64,000 nucleotides of DNA from DASTHG01 sp035491895. Lineage in GTDB: Bacteria; Gemmatimonadota; Gemmatimonadetes; Gemmatimonadales; GWC2-71-9. A program made the translations under genes and the position numbers. Location: assembly GCA_035491895.1 (NCBI GenBank), contig DATJJY010000065.1, positions 1-64,000 of the forward strand. Reading direction: 5' to 3'. The notes under the pieces are model-generated. The model was not told the DNA's origin and searched no databases. It saw only the letters and a program-made list of their open reading frames with translations. Below are positions 23,723 to 33,209 of the stretch, piece by piece (within the stretch, counting starts at the first letter, position 1; the number at the start of each line of letters is the position of its first letter).

Positions 23723-25147
23723 ATGACGACGAGCAGACCCACATCCCGTGCGCGCGCGGGTACGCGCAAGTCCGCGCGAGTCTCCACGATTCGGTCCGTC
23801 AACCCCACAACCGGCGATGTCCTCGAAACGTTCACCGAGACCAGCCGGCGCGAGCTGGACGGGATCCTCGACCGGTCGGAGAGAGCCTTCCAGGATTGGC
23901 GCCGCCGGCCCTGGAGCGAGCGCTCGCGTCTGTTGCGCGCGGCTGCAGGAGTCCTGCGGGAGGGCAAGGCGAAGTATGCGCGCGCCATGGCGCTCGAAAT
24001 GGGCAAGCCGCTCGCACAGGGCGAGGCCGAGACGGAGAAATGCGCGTTCGTGTGCGACTACTACGCCGAGCAGGGCGAGGCGTTTCTCGCCCAGCAGCCG
24101 CGCGACCTCGACGGCACTGCGAGCTTCGTCCGCTTCGATCCCCTTGGCCCGGTGCTCGCGATCATGCCGTGGAACTTTCCGTTCTGGCAGGTCTTTCGGT
24201 TCGCCGCGCCGGCGCTCGCCGCCGGCAACGTCGCCCTGCTGAAGCACGCCTCCAACGTCACGCGCTGCGCGCTCCTGATCGAAGCGGTGTTCAAGAGCGC
24301 CGGGTTTCCCGATGGCGCCTTTCGCGCGCTCATTCTCCGCAGCGCCGCCGTGCGCGACGTCATCGCCGACCCGCGCGTGCGCGCCGTGACATTGACGGGA
24401 TCGGAACGAGCGGGGAGCGAAGTCGCCGAACAGGCCGGCCGGCACTTGAAGAAGACGGTCCTCGAGCTGGGCGGCAGTGACGCCTTCATTGTCCTGGCGG
24501 ACGCCGATCTGGCGCGCGCCGCGCGCACCGCCGCCGACGCCCGGCTCATCAACAGCGGGCAAAGCTGCATCGCCGCCAAGCGATTCATCGTCGTCGATGC
24601 GGTGGCGGACCGGTTCGAGGAGCGGTTCACAGCGGAGATGCGCTCGCGCGTCATGGGCGACCCTCTCGCGACCCGAACGGAGGTCGGTCCACAGGCGCGC
24701 GTGGATCTGCGCACGACACTGCACCGGCAAGTGCAGCAGTCGGTACGACGCGGAGCGCGGCTCGCCACGGGCGGCACTATCCCGCGCGGCGCCGGAGCAT
24801 TCTACCCGCCGACAGTGCTGCTGAACGTCCGCCCCGGCATGCCGGCGTTCGACCAGGAAGTCTTCGGTCCGGCCGCCGCCGTCATCCGGGCGAAGGACGA
24901 GGCCGACGCCGTCCGGATCGCGAATGCGTCCTCCTACGGGCTCGCTGCGGCGGTGTGGACCGAGGACCGCGCCCGCGGCAAGCGCATCGCCGCGGAGCTC
25001 GACGTGGGGTGCGTCTTCGTCAACGCGCTCGTGCGGTCGGATCCGCGCCTGCCGTTCGGCGGCGTGAAGCGCTCAGGGTACGGGCGCGAGCTGTCGGAAT
25101 TCGGGATCAGAGAGTTCGTCAACATCAAGAGCGTCGCGGTCGCCTGA
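23723..25147 (+). CDS. NAD(P)-dependent aldehyde dehydrogenase, succinate-semialdehyde dehydrogenase-like
   Basis: The 474-aa ALDH starts 6 nt after GAGGAG. Its catalytic core shows MPWNFPFWQVFRFAAPALAAGN (cofactor site), TLTGSERAG, VLELGGSDAFIV (catalytic Glu region), NSGQSCIAAKRF (catalytic Cys), FGPAAAV and PFGGVKRSGYGRELSEFG. The NSGQSC-AAKR and LELGGSD variants resemble the NAD-dependent succinate semialdehyde dehydrogenase Sad/YneI. A Ser/Arg-rich stretch of about 20 residues precedes the core. It is divergent from the xdh operon, and no direct link to purine breakdown is evident. The substrate remains a family-level guess. Confidence 0.9.
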   Translation: MTTSRPTSRARAGTRKSARVSTIRSVNPTTGDVLETFTETSRRELDGILDRSERAFQDWRRRPWSERSRLLRAAAGVLREGKAKYARAMALEMGKPLAQGEAETEKCAFVCDYYAEQGEAFLAQQPRDLDGTASFVRFDPLGPVLAIMPWNFPFWQVFRFAAPALAAGNVALLKHASNVTRCALLIEAVFKSAGFPDGAFRALILRSAAVRDVIADPRVRAVTLTGSERAGSEVAEQAGRHLKKTVLELGGSDAFIVLADADLARAARTAADARLINSGQSCIAAKRFIVVDAVADRFEERFTAEMRSRVMGDPLATRTEVGPQARVDLRTTLHRQVQQSVRRGARLATGGTIPRGAGAFYPPTVLLNVRPGMPAFDQEVFGPAAAVIRAKDEADAVRIANASSYGLAAAVWTEDRARGKRIAAELDVGCVFVNALVRSDPRLPFGGVKRSGYGRELSEFGIREFVNIKSVAVA

Positions 25148-25156
25148 GAAACGCCA

Positions 25157-25184
25157 GCGGGCGGCCCCGATCGGAGCCGCCCGC
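25157..25184. terminator. GC-rich hairpin between convergent genes
   Basis: GCGGGCGGC (25157-25165) pairs perfectly with GCCGCCCGC (25176-25184) around a 10-nt loop, starting 10 bp after the aldehyde dehydrogenase stop. It can serve both this gene and the convergent TPR lipoprotein gene. No long T-run follows on either side. Confidence 0.6.
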
Positions 25185-25207
25185 GATGCGCCAGAACCTG
25201 ATGACGA

Positions 25208-26122
25208 CTACTTCTCGTTCTCGTTCCAGTCCCGGATCAGCTGCTGAAACTGCTGCGACAACACCTTGAGGTCGAGCGTCGGAGTATTCGGGTCCTGCTT
25301 CAGCGACTCTACCCGCTGCAGGTTGCTCGACGCCTTCCCGAACGTGCTGTCGATCGACACCGCCGCGCGGTACGCGTCCGCGGCGGCCGTGAACTGCCCG
25401 GTCCGCTCGAGCGCCATGCCGAGGTTGTTCTGGAACGTCGCCACGCCGGGCTCGAGCTCCACGGCGCGCGCGAGCGGCCGCAGCGCGTCGTCGAACGCGC
25501 CCTGGTGGATCAGCGACAGACCGAGGTTGTTCATCGACCACACGTCCTCGGGATCGAGCGACAGCGCTTCGTGGTAACTCCGCACCGCGGCCGTCGATTC
25601 ACCCAGCGCATCGTGCGCGCGCCCCTGCAGCCGGAACGCCTCGCTCGAGGTCTCGTCGATCTTCAGCACCGACTCGATGGTGACGAGCGCCGAATCGGGT
25701 TGGCCCGACTCGATCTGCACCCGGCTCAGGTTCAGGTAGCTCTTCACGTGCGTGGAGTCGAGCGCCAGCGACTGCCGGAACGCCTGCTCCGCCGTCTTGA
25801 GATCCCCCGACTTCCAGGCCGAGAGGCCGAGCATGTAGAACCCGAACGGGTTCGAGGGCTTGGTGCGGGTGTACGCGGTGAAGCCGCTCACCGCGTCGCT
25901 GTAACGCTTCGATCGGTATGCCGAATCGGCGCCGTCGAATGTCACCGGCTGCACGGGCGTCGGCTCCGCCACCGGTTGTACCGGAACGGGGGTCGACACC
26001 GTCGACTCCGGGGGCGCCGGCTCCTTGGCGCTGGCCTGCTTCGGCGTCTTGTCGCCGCAACCGGCGAGTACGAACAGGCCGGCCACGAACCAGGTCGGGG
26101 TGAAGCGCAGGGTGGTGATCAT
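25208..26122 (-). CDS. TPR-repeat lipoprotein
   Basis: The protein has 304 aa. The signal peptide ends in the lipobox VLAGC, and an Ala/Pro/Val/Thr-rich linker follows. The remainder is a run of tetratricopeptide repeats (for example FGFYMLGLSAWKSGDLKTAEQAF, then the repeats around NNLGLSLIHQGAFDDAL and NNLGMALERTGQFTAAADAY). Such proteins act as envelope scaffolds. Two ATGs lie 6 bp apart; the second (26122) has the better distance (8 nt) to GGAG, while the first (26128) sits only 2 nt after the GAGGAG. The gene is the next one downstream of the two-component pair on the same strand. It is separated from it by 353 bp that hold two palindromes. Confidence 0.85.
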   Translation of the reverse strand: MITTLRFTPTWFVAGLFVLAGCGDKTPKQASAKEPAPPESTVSTPVPVQPVAEPTPVQPVTFDGADSAYRSKRYSDAVSGFTAYTRTKPSNPFGFYMLGLSAWKSGDLKTAEQAFRQSLALDSTHVKSYLNLSRVQIESGQPDSALVTIESVLKIDETSSEAFRLQGRAHDALGESTAAVRSYHEALSLDPEDVWSMNNLGLSLIHQGAFDDALRPLARAVELEPGVATFQNNLGMALERTGQFTAAADAYRAAVSIDSTFGKASSNLQRVESLKQDPNTPTLDLKVLSQQFQQLIRDWNENEK

Positions 26123-26314
26123 TTGCATCTCTCCTCGTCAGGGGCTTGGGGGGCCCAGTTGGGGTTGTCAGCGCCCGGGACTAACGCACGAGGAGGACCA
26201 GCAGTGTTTCATGGAGAACGTCAGCGACAACCGGTTGACGCTGCTGGGGATGTCGAATGCAGTGCGCGACGAGCCTACGCCGATTGTGATCCGATGGACA
26301 CGTGCAGGAGGGGT

Positions 26315-26340
26315 GGGACGTGTCCGGCAGGACACGTCCC
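26315..26340. promoter_or_regulatory. 11-bp perfect palindrome, candidate enhancer or operator site
   Basis: GGGACGTGTCC (26315-26325), loop GGCA, GGACACGTCCC (26330-26340). A third GGACACGT copy lies at 26297. The cluster is about 190 bp upstream of the TPR lipoprotein start and beside the gene of a sigma54-type regulator, which would fit an enhancer. I see no clear -24/-12 promoter. In the rest of 26123-26475 I see only the structured repeat at 26354-26453. Confidence 0.4.
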
Positions 26341-26353
26341 GAGCGCCCGATAA

Positions 26354-26453
26354 TCGCGGCTAATAGCCGCGACTCGGCTGCTGTCGGTTATAGCGACGTC
26401 GATATCGGGTCACCCTCGAGTGACAGATAGCCGAGCCGCGGCTCTCAGCCGCG
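26354..26453 (+). repeat. structured palindromic element, copy 1
   Basis: About 100 bp with nested inverted repeats: hairpin TCGCGGCT/AGCCGCGA (26354-26372); a clamp CTCGGCT (26373-26379) with AGCCGAG (26429-26435) enclosing hairpin GTCAC/GTGAC; and hairpin CGCGGCT/AGCCGCG (26437-26453). A diverged copy lies in opposite orientation at 48844-48937. Confidence 0.8.
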
Positions 26454-26475
26454 CCAAAAGACGCGAGCAGCCACC

Positions 26476-27834
26476 CTACTCTCGAGAGATCCCGTGTCTC
26501 CGCATGATCTTCAGGAGACTTGCGTGGTCCGCGAGCCCGAGCGCTTCCGCCGTCCGCGTGATGTGCCACTCGTGTCGCTCGAGCGCCGCCACGATGATCT
26601 GCCGCTCCGCCTCCGCCTTGCGCTCGTGAAAGGTCCGGGGAGGCGCCCCGCCGCTCACCCGCTGCACTGCCGCCTCATCGCGAATCTCGGCCGGCACGTC
26701 TTCCACGCCGATCCTGTCGCCGGCCGCGGCAATCAGCATCCGCTCGAGGACGTTGCGCAGCTCGCGCACGTTGTTGCGGCGCCAGTCGTAGGCCATGAGC
26801 GCTTCGATCGCAGGCGCGCTCACCGTCTTGGGCTTCATCCTGAAGCGCGCGCACGTCGCGGCCACGAGATGCTGCACGAGCTCCGGAAGATCGGACAGAC
26901 GGTCGCGGAGCGGCGGCACGGCCAGCACGTGCACGTTGACGCGGTAGAGCAGATCCTCGCGGAATCGGCCCGCCTTCACTTCCGCCGCGAGGTCGCGGTT
27001 CGTCGCTGCGACGACGCGCGCGTCGACCGCGATCGTCCGATTGCCGCCGAGCCGGGTGAGCTGCCGCGCCTCGAGGACGCGCAGCAGCTTCGCCTGCGCC
27101 GCGAGTGGCAGTTCCCCGATCTCGTCGAGAAAGAGCGTGCCTCCGGCCGCCGTCTCGAAGGCGCCCTTGCGCAGCGTCGCGGCGCCGGTGAAGGCGCCGC
27201 GCTCGTGGCCGAACAGCTCGCTCTCCACCAGCTCATGCGGCAGCGCAGCACTGTTCAGCGCCACGAACGCCCCGGCCTGACCGCTCTGGCGGTGCACCGC
27301 CCGCGCCACGAGCTCCTTTCCGGACCCGCTCTCCCCCACGATCAGAACCGGCGAGGGAATCGGCGCGACGCGCGCGATCGCGTCGGCGAGCTTGACGATA
27401 GCCGGACTCGCGCCCACCATGGCGTCGGGGCCGATCTCCTTTTGCAGGGCGGCGACCTCGCTCTCGAGCCGGCGCCGCTCGAGCGCCTGCGCGATCTCCT
27501 GGACCACGCGCTCCATCGGCTCCGCCTTGTCGATGAAGCTCGCGGCGCCGGAGCGAATCGCCTGGGCGCAGCGATCGTAGTCACCGGTGGCGGTATAGAC
27601 GATCACCGGCACTGCGATGGCGCGGCGCGCCCGCTCGCGCAACACCTCGAAGCCGTCCATCCCGGGCATTTCGAGATCGAGCAGTACGCAGTCCACCGGC
27701 TCGCGCGCCAGCACGTCGAGCGCTTCACGGCCGTCGCCCGCCAGGATGGCCTCATGACCGGCGAGCCGTTTCAGATCGTAGGCGTACTGCTCGGCGAGCG
27801 GTCGGGCGTCGTCGACGATGAGGACCAGGCTCAC
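26476..27834 (-). CDS. NtrC-family sigma54-dependent response regulator
   Basis: The 452-aa protein has an N-terminal receiver domain (VDD at 7-9, phospho-acceptor Asp53 in LLDLEMPG, KAEP near 103). The AAA+ domain has Walker A GESGSGKE, the GAFTGA loop that contacts sigma54 and LFLDEIGELP. A C-terminal Fis-type HTH follows (IIVAALERHEWHITRTAEALGL). Translation starts at GTG, overlapping the stop of the upstream histidine kinase gene by 4 bp, so the pair is coupled. It should activate promoters with a -24/-12 site. The adjacent palindrome at 26315 is a possible binding site. Confidence 0.95.
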   Translation of the reverse strand: MSLVLIVDDARPLAEQYAYDLKRLAGHEAILAGDGREALDVLAREPVDCVLLDLEMPGMDGFEVLRERARRAIAVPVIVYTATGDYDRCAQAIRSGAASFIDKAEPMERVVQEIAQALERRRLESEVAALQKEIGPDAMVGASPAIVKLADAIARVAPIPSPVLIVGESGSGKELVARAVHRQSGQAGAFVALNSAALPHELVESELFGHERGAFTGAATLRKGAFETAAGGTLFLDEIGELPLAAQAKLLRVLEARQLTRLGGNRTIAVDARVVAATNRDLAAEVKAGRFREDLLYRVNVHVLAVPPLRDRLSDLPELVQHLVAATCARFRMKPKTVSAPAIEALMAYDWRRNNVRELRNVLERMLIAAAGDRIGVEDVPAEIRDEAAVQRVSGGAPPRTFHERKAEAERQIIVAALERHEWHITRTAEALGLADHASLLKIMRRHGISRE

Positions 27835-29543
27835 CCGGTCGCTGCCGCTTCGGGGATGTCGACGATGAAACGGGACCCGGCTCCGGGGGACGTCTCGACG
27901 CGCAGCCGGCCGCCGGCGTCGGTGACCAGGCGCCGCACGATCGACAGGCCGAGGCCGGTGCCGCCGGGCTTCGTGGAATAGAAGTCCTGGAACGCCCGCT
28001 CGAGCTCCTGCTGCGTCATCCCCGAGCCGGTGTCTTCGACCACGATGCGGATCGCGGGCGGCGATCCCGAGTCCGTCGCCCGCGCCGTGGACACGGTCAC
28101 CGTCCCCGACTGACCGGCCAGCGCGTCCAGCGCGTTCGAGACCAGGTTCTCGAGAATCCGTCGCAGGCCCAGCGAATCGATCCTGGCCGATGGCAGCTTG
28201 TCGGCGAGCTGCAGCGACACCTCGGCCGCCCCGGCGGGGATCTGCCCCACCGCCTCGCGCGTCACGGCGCTCACGTCGGCGCGCAGCGTCTCCGCCGGAG
28301 GCGACAGTTTCGCGTACGTCGCGGCCAGCTTCTCCAGGTATTCGAGGCTCGAGACGAGCGTCTGGCGCCGCTCGGCGAACACCGTCGCCAGCTCGCCGGG
28401 GCGGTCGCGCGCGATCTGCGCCAGGTGCCGCAGCACATTCCGCAACGGGGCGATGCTGTTCTTGATGTCGTGGTTCACCTGCCGCGCCAGCTCGCCCGTC
28501 GCCGCGTGCCGCTCGGCTTCGCGCAGGTGCGCCGCCCCCGCCCGCAACCGCACCGTCATCTCGCCGAAGCGGCGCTCCAGGTCACCGATCTCGTCCTGCC
28601 GGTCGGTCGTGAAGTCCTCGTCGAGGCGCTCCAGATCGATCGTGGCGGTGCGCTCCGCCAGCTCCGCCAGCGGCCGGCTCATACGCGACGCCAGCCACCA
28701 TGCGAGCAGCACCGACACGAGGATCGTGACCAGCACCGCCGCGGCGAACGCGAGATCGACCACGCGCTCGAGCTCCCGGAGTCCGGTGAGCTGGGTCGAC
28801 ACGACGAGCTGTGCCGCAACGAGCCGGGCGCTGTCGGCGTGCGATTCGTCTACGAACGGAACGGTGAGAGCGCTGACGACGTCCGTCGGCTCCACGGCTC
28901 GCACGGTGTCTCGCTGGCGGGACGAGAGGGTGTCGTGCGGCAGGTCGAGCGAAACGGTGAAGGCGCTGTCGGGCGCGAGCCGGGCCAAGAATCCCGTGTC
29001 GACCGCGATTCCGCCCACGATGGTGAAGCGACGATCGCCGAGCGGCAGCGAGTCGAGCCGCGCCAGGGCCACGAAGGGCCCCTCGGCGGTGCGCGCTTCG
29101 ACCAGCGCCATTCCGTCGGTCGCCCGCCCGAGCTGCGTGGGCAACCCGGGCTCAGGGCGATCGAATTCGTTGCGAAAGTGTCCCGAGCTGACGATCCGCC
29201 CCGAATCGTCCTGGATCTGCAGCATGTCGAGTCCGGCGAGGCGCATCGCCGTGCCGGCGTAGTCGAGCAGGTAGGCGCGCTGTGCGGTGTCCCGCTGCAC
29301 CGCTGCGGCACGCAGCCGGTTGTCGGCCACCGCCGCGGCACGCAGCCGCGCGAGCCGCGCCGCCACGACCGTCCCCTGCCGCGCCAGATCTCGGCCGATC
29401 AGGTCGACCAGCGCCGTCGTCCGGGCGCGGTACTGCGCCGCGAGACGGTGCCGAACCGCCAGACGCACCGCGAGGCCGAACACGACGAGCGGCACGAGCA
29501 CGACCGGCGCGGTCGCGAGCAGGATGCGGGTGCGGAACGTCAT
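27831..29543 (-). CDS. sensor histidine kinase, NtrY/AtoS-like architecture
   Basis: The protein has 570 aa. TM1 lies at about 7-28, a periplasmic sensing region of about 230 aa follows, then TM2 at about 255-280 (VVDLAFAAAVLVTILVSVLLAWWL). A HAMP domain ends near 335. The dimerisation helix has NHDIKNSIAPLRNVLRHL with the phospho-acceptor His, and the HATPase domain has NALDAL, VEDTGSGM and GGTGLGLSI. The stop overlaps the regulator's GTG. The start (ATG 29543) has no clear SD. The sensing region is not a recognised PAS or Cache domain in my reading, so the signal is unknown. It is divergent from the kinase-TPR gene across 121 bp. Confidence 0.93.
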   Translation of the reverse strand: MTFRTRILLATAPVVLVPLVVFGLAVRLAVRHRLAAQYRARTTALVDLIGRDLARQGTVVAARLARLRAAAVADNRLRAAAVQRDTAQRAYLLDYAGTAMRLAGLDMLQIQDDSGRIVSSGHFRNEFDRPEPGLPTQLGRATDGMALVEARTAEGPFVALARLDSLPLGDRRFTIVGGIAVDTGFLARLAPDSAFTVSLDLPHDTLSSRQRDTVRAVEPTDVVSALTVPFVDESHADSARLVAAQLVVSTQLTGLRELERVVDLAFAAAVLVTILVSVLLAWWLASRMSRPLAELAERTATIDLERLDEDFTTDRQDEIGDLERRFGEMTVRLRAGAAHLREAERHAATGELARQVNHDIKNSIAPLRNVLRHLAQIARDRPGELATVFAERRQTLVSSLEYLEKLAATYAKLSPPAETLRADVSAVTREAVGQIPAGAAEVSLQLADKLPSARIDSLGLRRILENLVSNALDALAGQSGTVTVSTARATDSGSPPAIRIVVEDTGSGMTQQELERAFQDFYSTKPGGTGLGLSIVRRLVTDAGGRLRVETSPGAGSRFIVDIPEAAATG

Positions 29544-29664
29544 GGGATCAATGTGCGATGATGGAGTGCGGTCGCGGAACGATACAGCGACTGCGTTGCC
29601 ACCGTGAGGGCGACGGCTCCGACACTGGCTGCTGCGCGTCCCGGGCGGCATCTTTGGGGCTCCA

Positions 29665-31902
29665 ATGTCCACCTTCCAAGACCGTTTGAACGATGGGCTC
29701 CGCGGCCGGTACACGCTGGAGCGGGAGCTGGGACAGGGGGGCATGGCCCTCGTCTTCCTGGCTCGCGACCTGCGGCATGACCGCCAGGTCGCGCTCAAGG
29801 TGCTCCGGCCGGAAGTCTCGGCCGAGATTGGGGCGGAGCGCTTTCTGCGCGAGATCAAAATGGCGGCCGGGCTGACCCACCCGCACATCCTGCCGGTGTA
29901 CGACTCGGGTGACGCCGGAGGTCTGCTGTACTATGTGATGCCGAACATGGAGGGCCACTCACTCCGCGAGCGACTCGAGCGGGAGCGCCAGCTCCCGCTC
30001 GAGGACGCGCTGCGCATCACCCGGGAAGTTGCCGCCGCTCTCGACTACGCTCACCGCCATCACGTGATCCACCGCGACATCAAGCCCGAAAACATCCTGC
30101 TCCACGAGGGCGCGGCGATGGTGGCGGATTTCGGCATCGGCAAGGCGCTGAGCGGCGACGGATCGATCACGCAGACGGGTGTCGCGATCGGCACGCCGGC
30201 CTACATGAGCCCCGAGCAAGCCGGTGGCGACACCGACATCGACGGCCGGAGCGACTTGTACAGTCTCGCCTGCGTCCTGTACGAGATGTTGTCGGGTGAG
30301 CCCCCGTTCACCGGTCCTACGGCACAGGCGATCATCGCCAAGCGGTTCGTCTCTCCCATTCCCAAAGTGCGCGCCACGCGCGACGTCCCGGAGATGGTGG
30401 ACCAGATAGTCACGCGCGCCCTGTCCCGCACGCCGGTGGACCGCTTTCCCTCCGCCGCCGAGTTCGCGGCGGCGCTCGCCGCGATTACCCGGAACGGCTC
30501 CGGACGTCCCGCCGGCGATGCCCGCCCCGCGGGGCAGAAAGCGATCGCCGTGCTGCCGCTCACCAACATGAGCGCCGACCCGGAGAACGAATACTTCTCG
30601 GACGGAATGACCGAGGAGATCATCAACGCGCTGTCGAAGGTCCCCGGCATTCAGGTCGCCTCCCGCTCCTCGTCGTTCGCCTTCAAAGGCAAGGAAGTCG
30701 ACGTGCGCCAGGTGGGCGACAAGCTCGGCGTCTCCTCCGTGCTCGAGGGCAGCGTGCGGAAGGTGGGGAACAGGATCCGCATCACGGCGCAGCTCGTGAA
30801 CGTGGACAACGGCTACCAGCTGTGGGCCGAGACCTACGATCGGCAGCTGGAAGACGTGTTCGCCATACAGGATGAAATCTCGCGCGCGATCGTCGACGCG
30901 TTGAAGCTGCGGCTGGGCGGAACTGCCGAGCATGTGGTGGCACCGACCAAGAGCATCGAGGCATACAATCTCTACCTGAAGGGCCGCTTCTTCTTCAACA
31001 AGCTCACCGAGCCGGGATTGCGCAAAGCGCTGGAGATGTTTCAGCTGGCTCTCCTGCAGGATCCGGGGTTCGCGCGTGCCTACGCAGGAATCGCCGATGT
31101 GTGGTGCAACCTCGCCGACGATTGGGTCGCCCCCGACGATGCCTACCCGCGCGCGAAGGCGGCAGCCGAGCGGGCGCTGCAGCGGGACTCGGAGCTCGGT
31201 GAGGCCGTGACATCCATCGGCAAGGTGCTGTGCTGGCACGAATGGAACTTTGCCGGCGCGGAGCAGCAGTTACAGCGGGCGGTCACGCTGAGTCCCAACT
31301 ACGCGGAAGCGCATTACGTGCTGGGGACGGCTCTGCCCCTGGTGGGGCGGCTGGACGAGGCGATCATGGAAATCCGCAAAGCGCTCGCCCTGGACCCCCT
31401 CTCATCGGGATACAGCGAGTGGCTCGCTCGCTTCCTCCTCTACGGCAAGGACTATCAGGGCGCGATCGCCGAAGCGCGAAAGACCCTCGAGCTGGACGAG
31501 GTATCGTTGCGCGCCCTGCTCTACATGGGATCGGCCCACCTCGCCCAGGGAGACGCCGAAGTCGCGCTGGAGTGGTACCGCCGGGCGCAGGGTCGGGAGA
31601 CAGCCGTGCGCTCCTACGACGCGATGATCGTGCGCGCCCTCGCAGCGCTGGGACGCCGCGACGAGGCGGAGGCGATCATGACTCGTCTGGACGAGGAGTC
31701 GCGGCAGCACTACGTCCGCGCCGAAATCTTGGCGATGGGGTACGCGGCACTCGGCCATACAGACCAGGCCTTCGCCTGTCTCGAGAAGGCCTTTCAGGCA
31801 CGCTCCGCCGGCATGATCTACCTGCACCTCGATCCGGCGTACGCACAGCTGCGGGGCGACCCGCGCTACGCCGACCTGGTTCACCGCATCGGCTTGCGGT
31901 AA
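29665..31902 (+). CDS. soluble Ser/Thr kinase with FlgO/TolB-like domain and TPR repeats
   Basis: The product has 745 aa. The kinase domain spans about 16-275 (GQGGMALV, Lys45, HRDIKPEN with Asp138, DFG 155-157, MSPEQ). Residues about 292-418 (KAIAVLPLTNMSADPENEYFSDG..., LGVSSVLEGSVRKVGNRIRITAQLV..., LWAETYDR) are the domain shared by adenylate-cyclase-associated and TolB-like proteins, often annotated FlgO. From about 430 there are TPR-like helices to the end. There is no TM segment, unlike the kinase at 2991, so it is probably cytoplasmic. The kinase-FlgO-TPR order is common in Acidobacteriota and Gemmatimonadota. Targets are unknown. Confidence 0.92.
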   Translation: MSTFQDRLNDGLRGRYTLERELGQGGMALVFLARDLRHDRQVALKVLRPEVSAEIGAERFLREIKMAAGLTHPHILPVYDSGDAGGLLYYVMPNMEGHSLRERLERERQLPLEDALRITREVAAALDYAHRHHVIHRDIKPENILLHEGAAMVADFGIGKALSGDGSITQTGVAIGTPAYMSPEQAGGDTDIDGRSDLYSLACVLYEMLSGEPPFTGPTAQAIIAKRFVSPIPKVRATRDVPEMVDQIVTRALSRTPVDRFPSAAEFAAALAAITRNGSGRPAGDARPAGQKAIAVLPLTNMSADPENEYFSDGMTEEIINALSKVPGIQVASRSSSFAFKGKEVDVRQVGDKLGVSSVLEGSVRKVGNRIRITAQLVNVDNGYQLWAETYDRQLEDVFAIQDEISRAIVDALKLRLGGTAEHVVAPTKSIEAYNLYLKGRFFFNKLTEPGLRKALEMFQLALLQDPGFARAYAGIADVWCNLADDWVAPDDAYPRAKAAAERALQRDSELGEAVTSIGKVLCWHEWNFAGAEQQLQRAVTLSPNYAEAHYVLGTALPLVGRLDEAIMEIRKALALDPLSSGYSEWLARFLLYGKDYQGAIAEARKTLELDEVSLRALLYMGSAHLAQGDAEVALEWYRRAQGRETAVRSYDAMIVRALAALGRRDEAEAIMTRLDEESRQHYVRAEILAMGYAALGHTDQAFACLEKAFQARSAGMIYLHLDPAYAQLRGDPRYADLVHRIGLR

Positions 31903-31904
31903 CC

Positions 31905-33203
31905 TCAGCGCAACCGCAGCGTCCCGTCCCAATCCACGGTGAAGGCGCCACCGCCGCGGCGCACGATCGCGCGCTGGCGGGTCTCCACGAGCGGCGTGAT
32001 GTGGCGGCCGGGGTCGCTCGAGAGCCAGGGAGCGCGAGTCACGAGATCTCGGACGGCGCCGCACGGCGCGAGTGCCTCGCGCGGCAACGACATGAGATAC
32101 GAGTCCCCGCCGGCGGCGAAGCGGGCGTCGAAATCCCCCGATGCGATGCCCGCGGCACGCCCGCCGGGGCCGAGCAGCCCCAGCGCCACCAGTCGCTCGA
32201 CAAGATCGCGAGCCGGGGCGTCGCCCAGCGGATAGTAGACGACCGTCGCCGTTCGCGTGCCGGTGATTGCCGGGGTGACGGTCGCGGTGTCCCCCACTGG
32301 ACACGCGGGGCCGGCCAGCCACCAGTAATTCCCTCGCGCCGGGCGGGCTTCCGTCCGGACGACGTCGCGCGCGAGACTCGCGCGCACCGTGTCTGCGATG
32401 GTCGGAGGGATCGCCGAGAGGAGCACGTAGGCACGGTCCCACGGCAGCGCGACTGTCCGGAGCTCGCTGCGACCGGCGGCGTAGCTCAGAACCTCCGGGT
32501 CGCCGGTCACGAGGATGTCGATGCCGTGGTCGAGCAGATCGCGTGCATCGCCGCCCGAGCCCTGCCGCACCGTGACAGTCGGCCGGGCGCTGGAGGCCGC
32601 GCCGGGAATGACGGTCGCACCTCCGACCGCAGTGTCGGCGGTGGCCATTCCGCTCCCGACGAGCCAGTCGCTCGACGCCGCGCGGCGGGTCACGGCCAGC
32701 GCCGGGTCGGCGAATACCGGCGGCACGCTCGGCAGGGCGGCGGGGAATCGGACACTCACCCCGTCGATCCCCTCGAGCGTGATGGCGCTGCGGTCGAGCA
32801 ACGCTGAATCGCGGGCGAGAGCGGCGAATACATCGGCAGCGGTCAGCGGGGTGCCGTCCGAGAATCGAGCGCCGGGGCGCAGCGTAAACGTCCACCGGTG
32901 TCCGTCGTCCCCGCTGGTCCATCCTCGCGCCAACTCCGGTATGGGCGCTCCGGTACAGTCGATCCGGATGAGGGTCTCGTACACCTGCCGTTGGACAAAC
33001 CGGGCGACGTCGGGGACCGCGATGCCGAGGGCGGCCGGCGGCGCGGTGGAATCGGACGCGAGAACGCACGCATCGGGTGGCGAAGCAGGCGCACGCGGGA
33101 CGGGCGCGAGCGGCGGCGGTGCGGCGGCGGGACGTCCGCACGCCGATATGGCGAGCGCAAGCGCGACGGCGACGCGCCGCCGCGAGACCACACGAGACGT
33201 CAC
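31905..33203 (-). CDS. substrate-binding lipoprotein, SBP_bac_5 (oligopeptide/nickel) type
   Basis: The 432-aa protein starts at GTG with a short signal peptide and lipobox AISAC. It matches family 5 binding proteins: FVQRQVYETLIRIDCTGAPIPELARGWTSG, then RWTFTLRPGARFSDGTPLTAADVFAAL. The usual length is 500 or more, so one lobe is shortened. No ABC permease or ATPase of this class is next to it. TATGCT ends 6 nt before the GTG without SD (leaderless type). It is divergent, across 63 bp, from the YfcC-like carrier. Its stop is 3 bp from the stop of the kinase-TPR gene. Confidence 0.85.
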   Translation of the reverse strand: MTSRVVSRRRVAVALALAISACGRPAAAPPPLAPVPRAPASPPDACVLASDSTAPPAALGIAVPDVARFVQRQVYETLIRIDCTGAPIPELARGWTSGDDGHRWTFTLRPGARFSDGTPLTAADVFAALARDSALLDRSAITLEGIDGVSVRFPAALPSVPPVFADPALAVTRRAASSDWLVGSGMATADTAVGGATVIPGAASSARPTVTVRQGSGGDARDLLDHGIDILVTGDPEVLSYAAGRSELRTVALPWDRAYVLLSAIPPTIADTVRASLARDVVRTEARPARGNYWWLAGPACPVGDTATVTPAITGTRTATVVYYPLGDAPARDLVERLVALGLLGPGGRAAGIASGDFDARFAAGGDSYLMSLPREALAPCGAVRDLVTRAPWLSSDPGRHITPLVETRQRAIVRRGGGAFTVDWDGTLRLR

Positions 33204-33209
33204 GGCCGA

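Noticed and set aside
23723..25147. The aldehyde dehydrogenase as P5C dehydrogenase partner of the proline dehydrogenase
   Set aside because: It is 8 kb away in a different transcription unit, and its motifs fit the succinate semialdehyde dehydrogenase group better.
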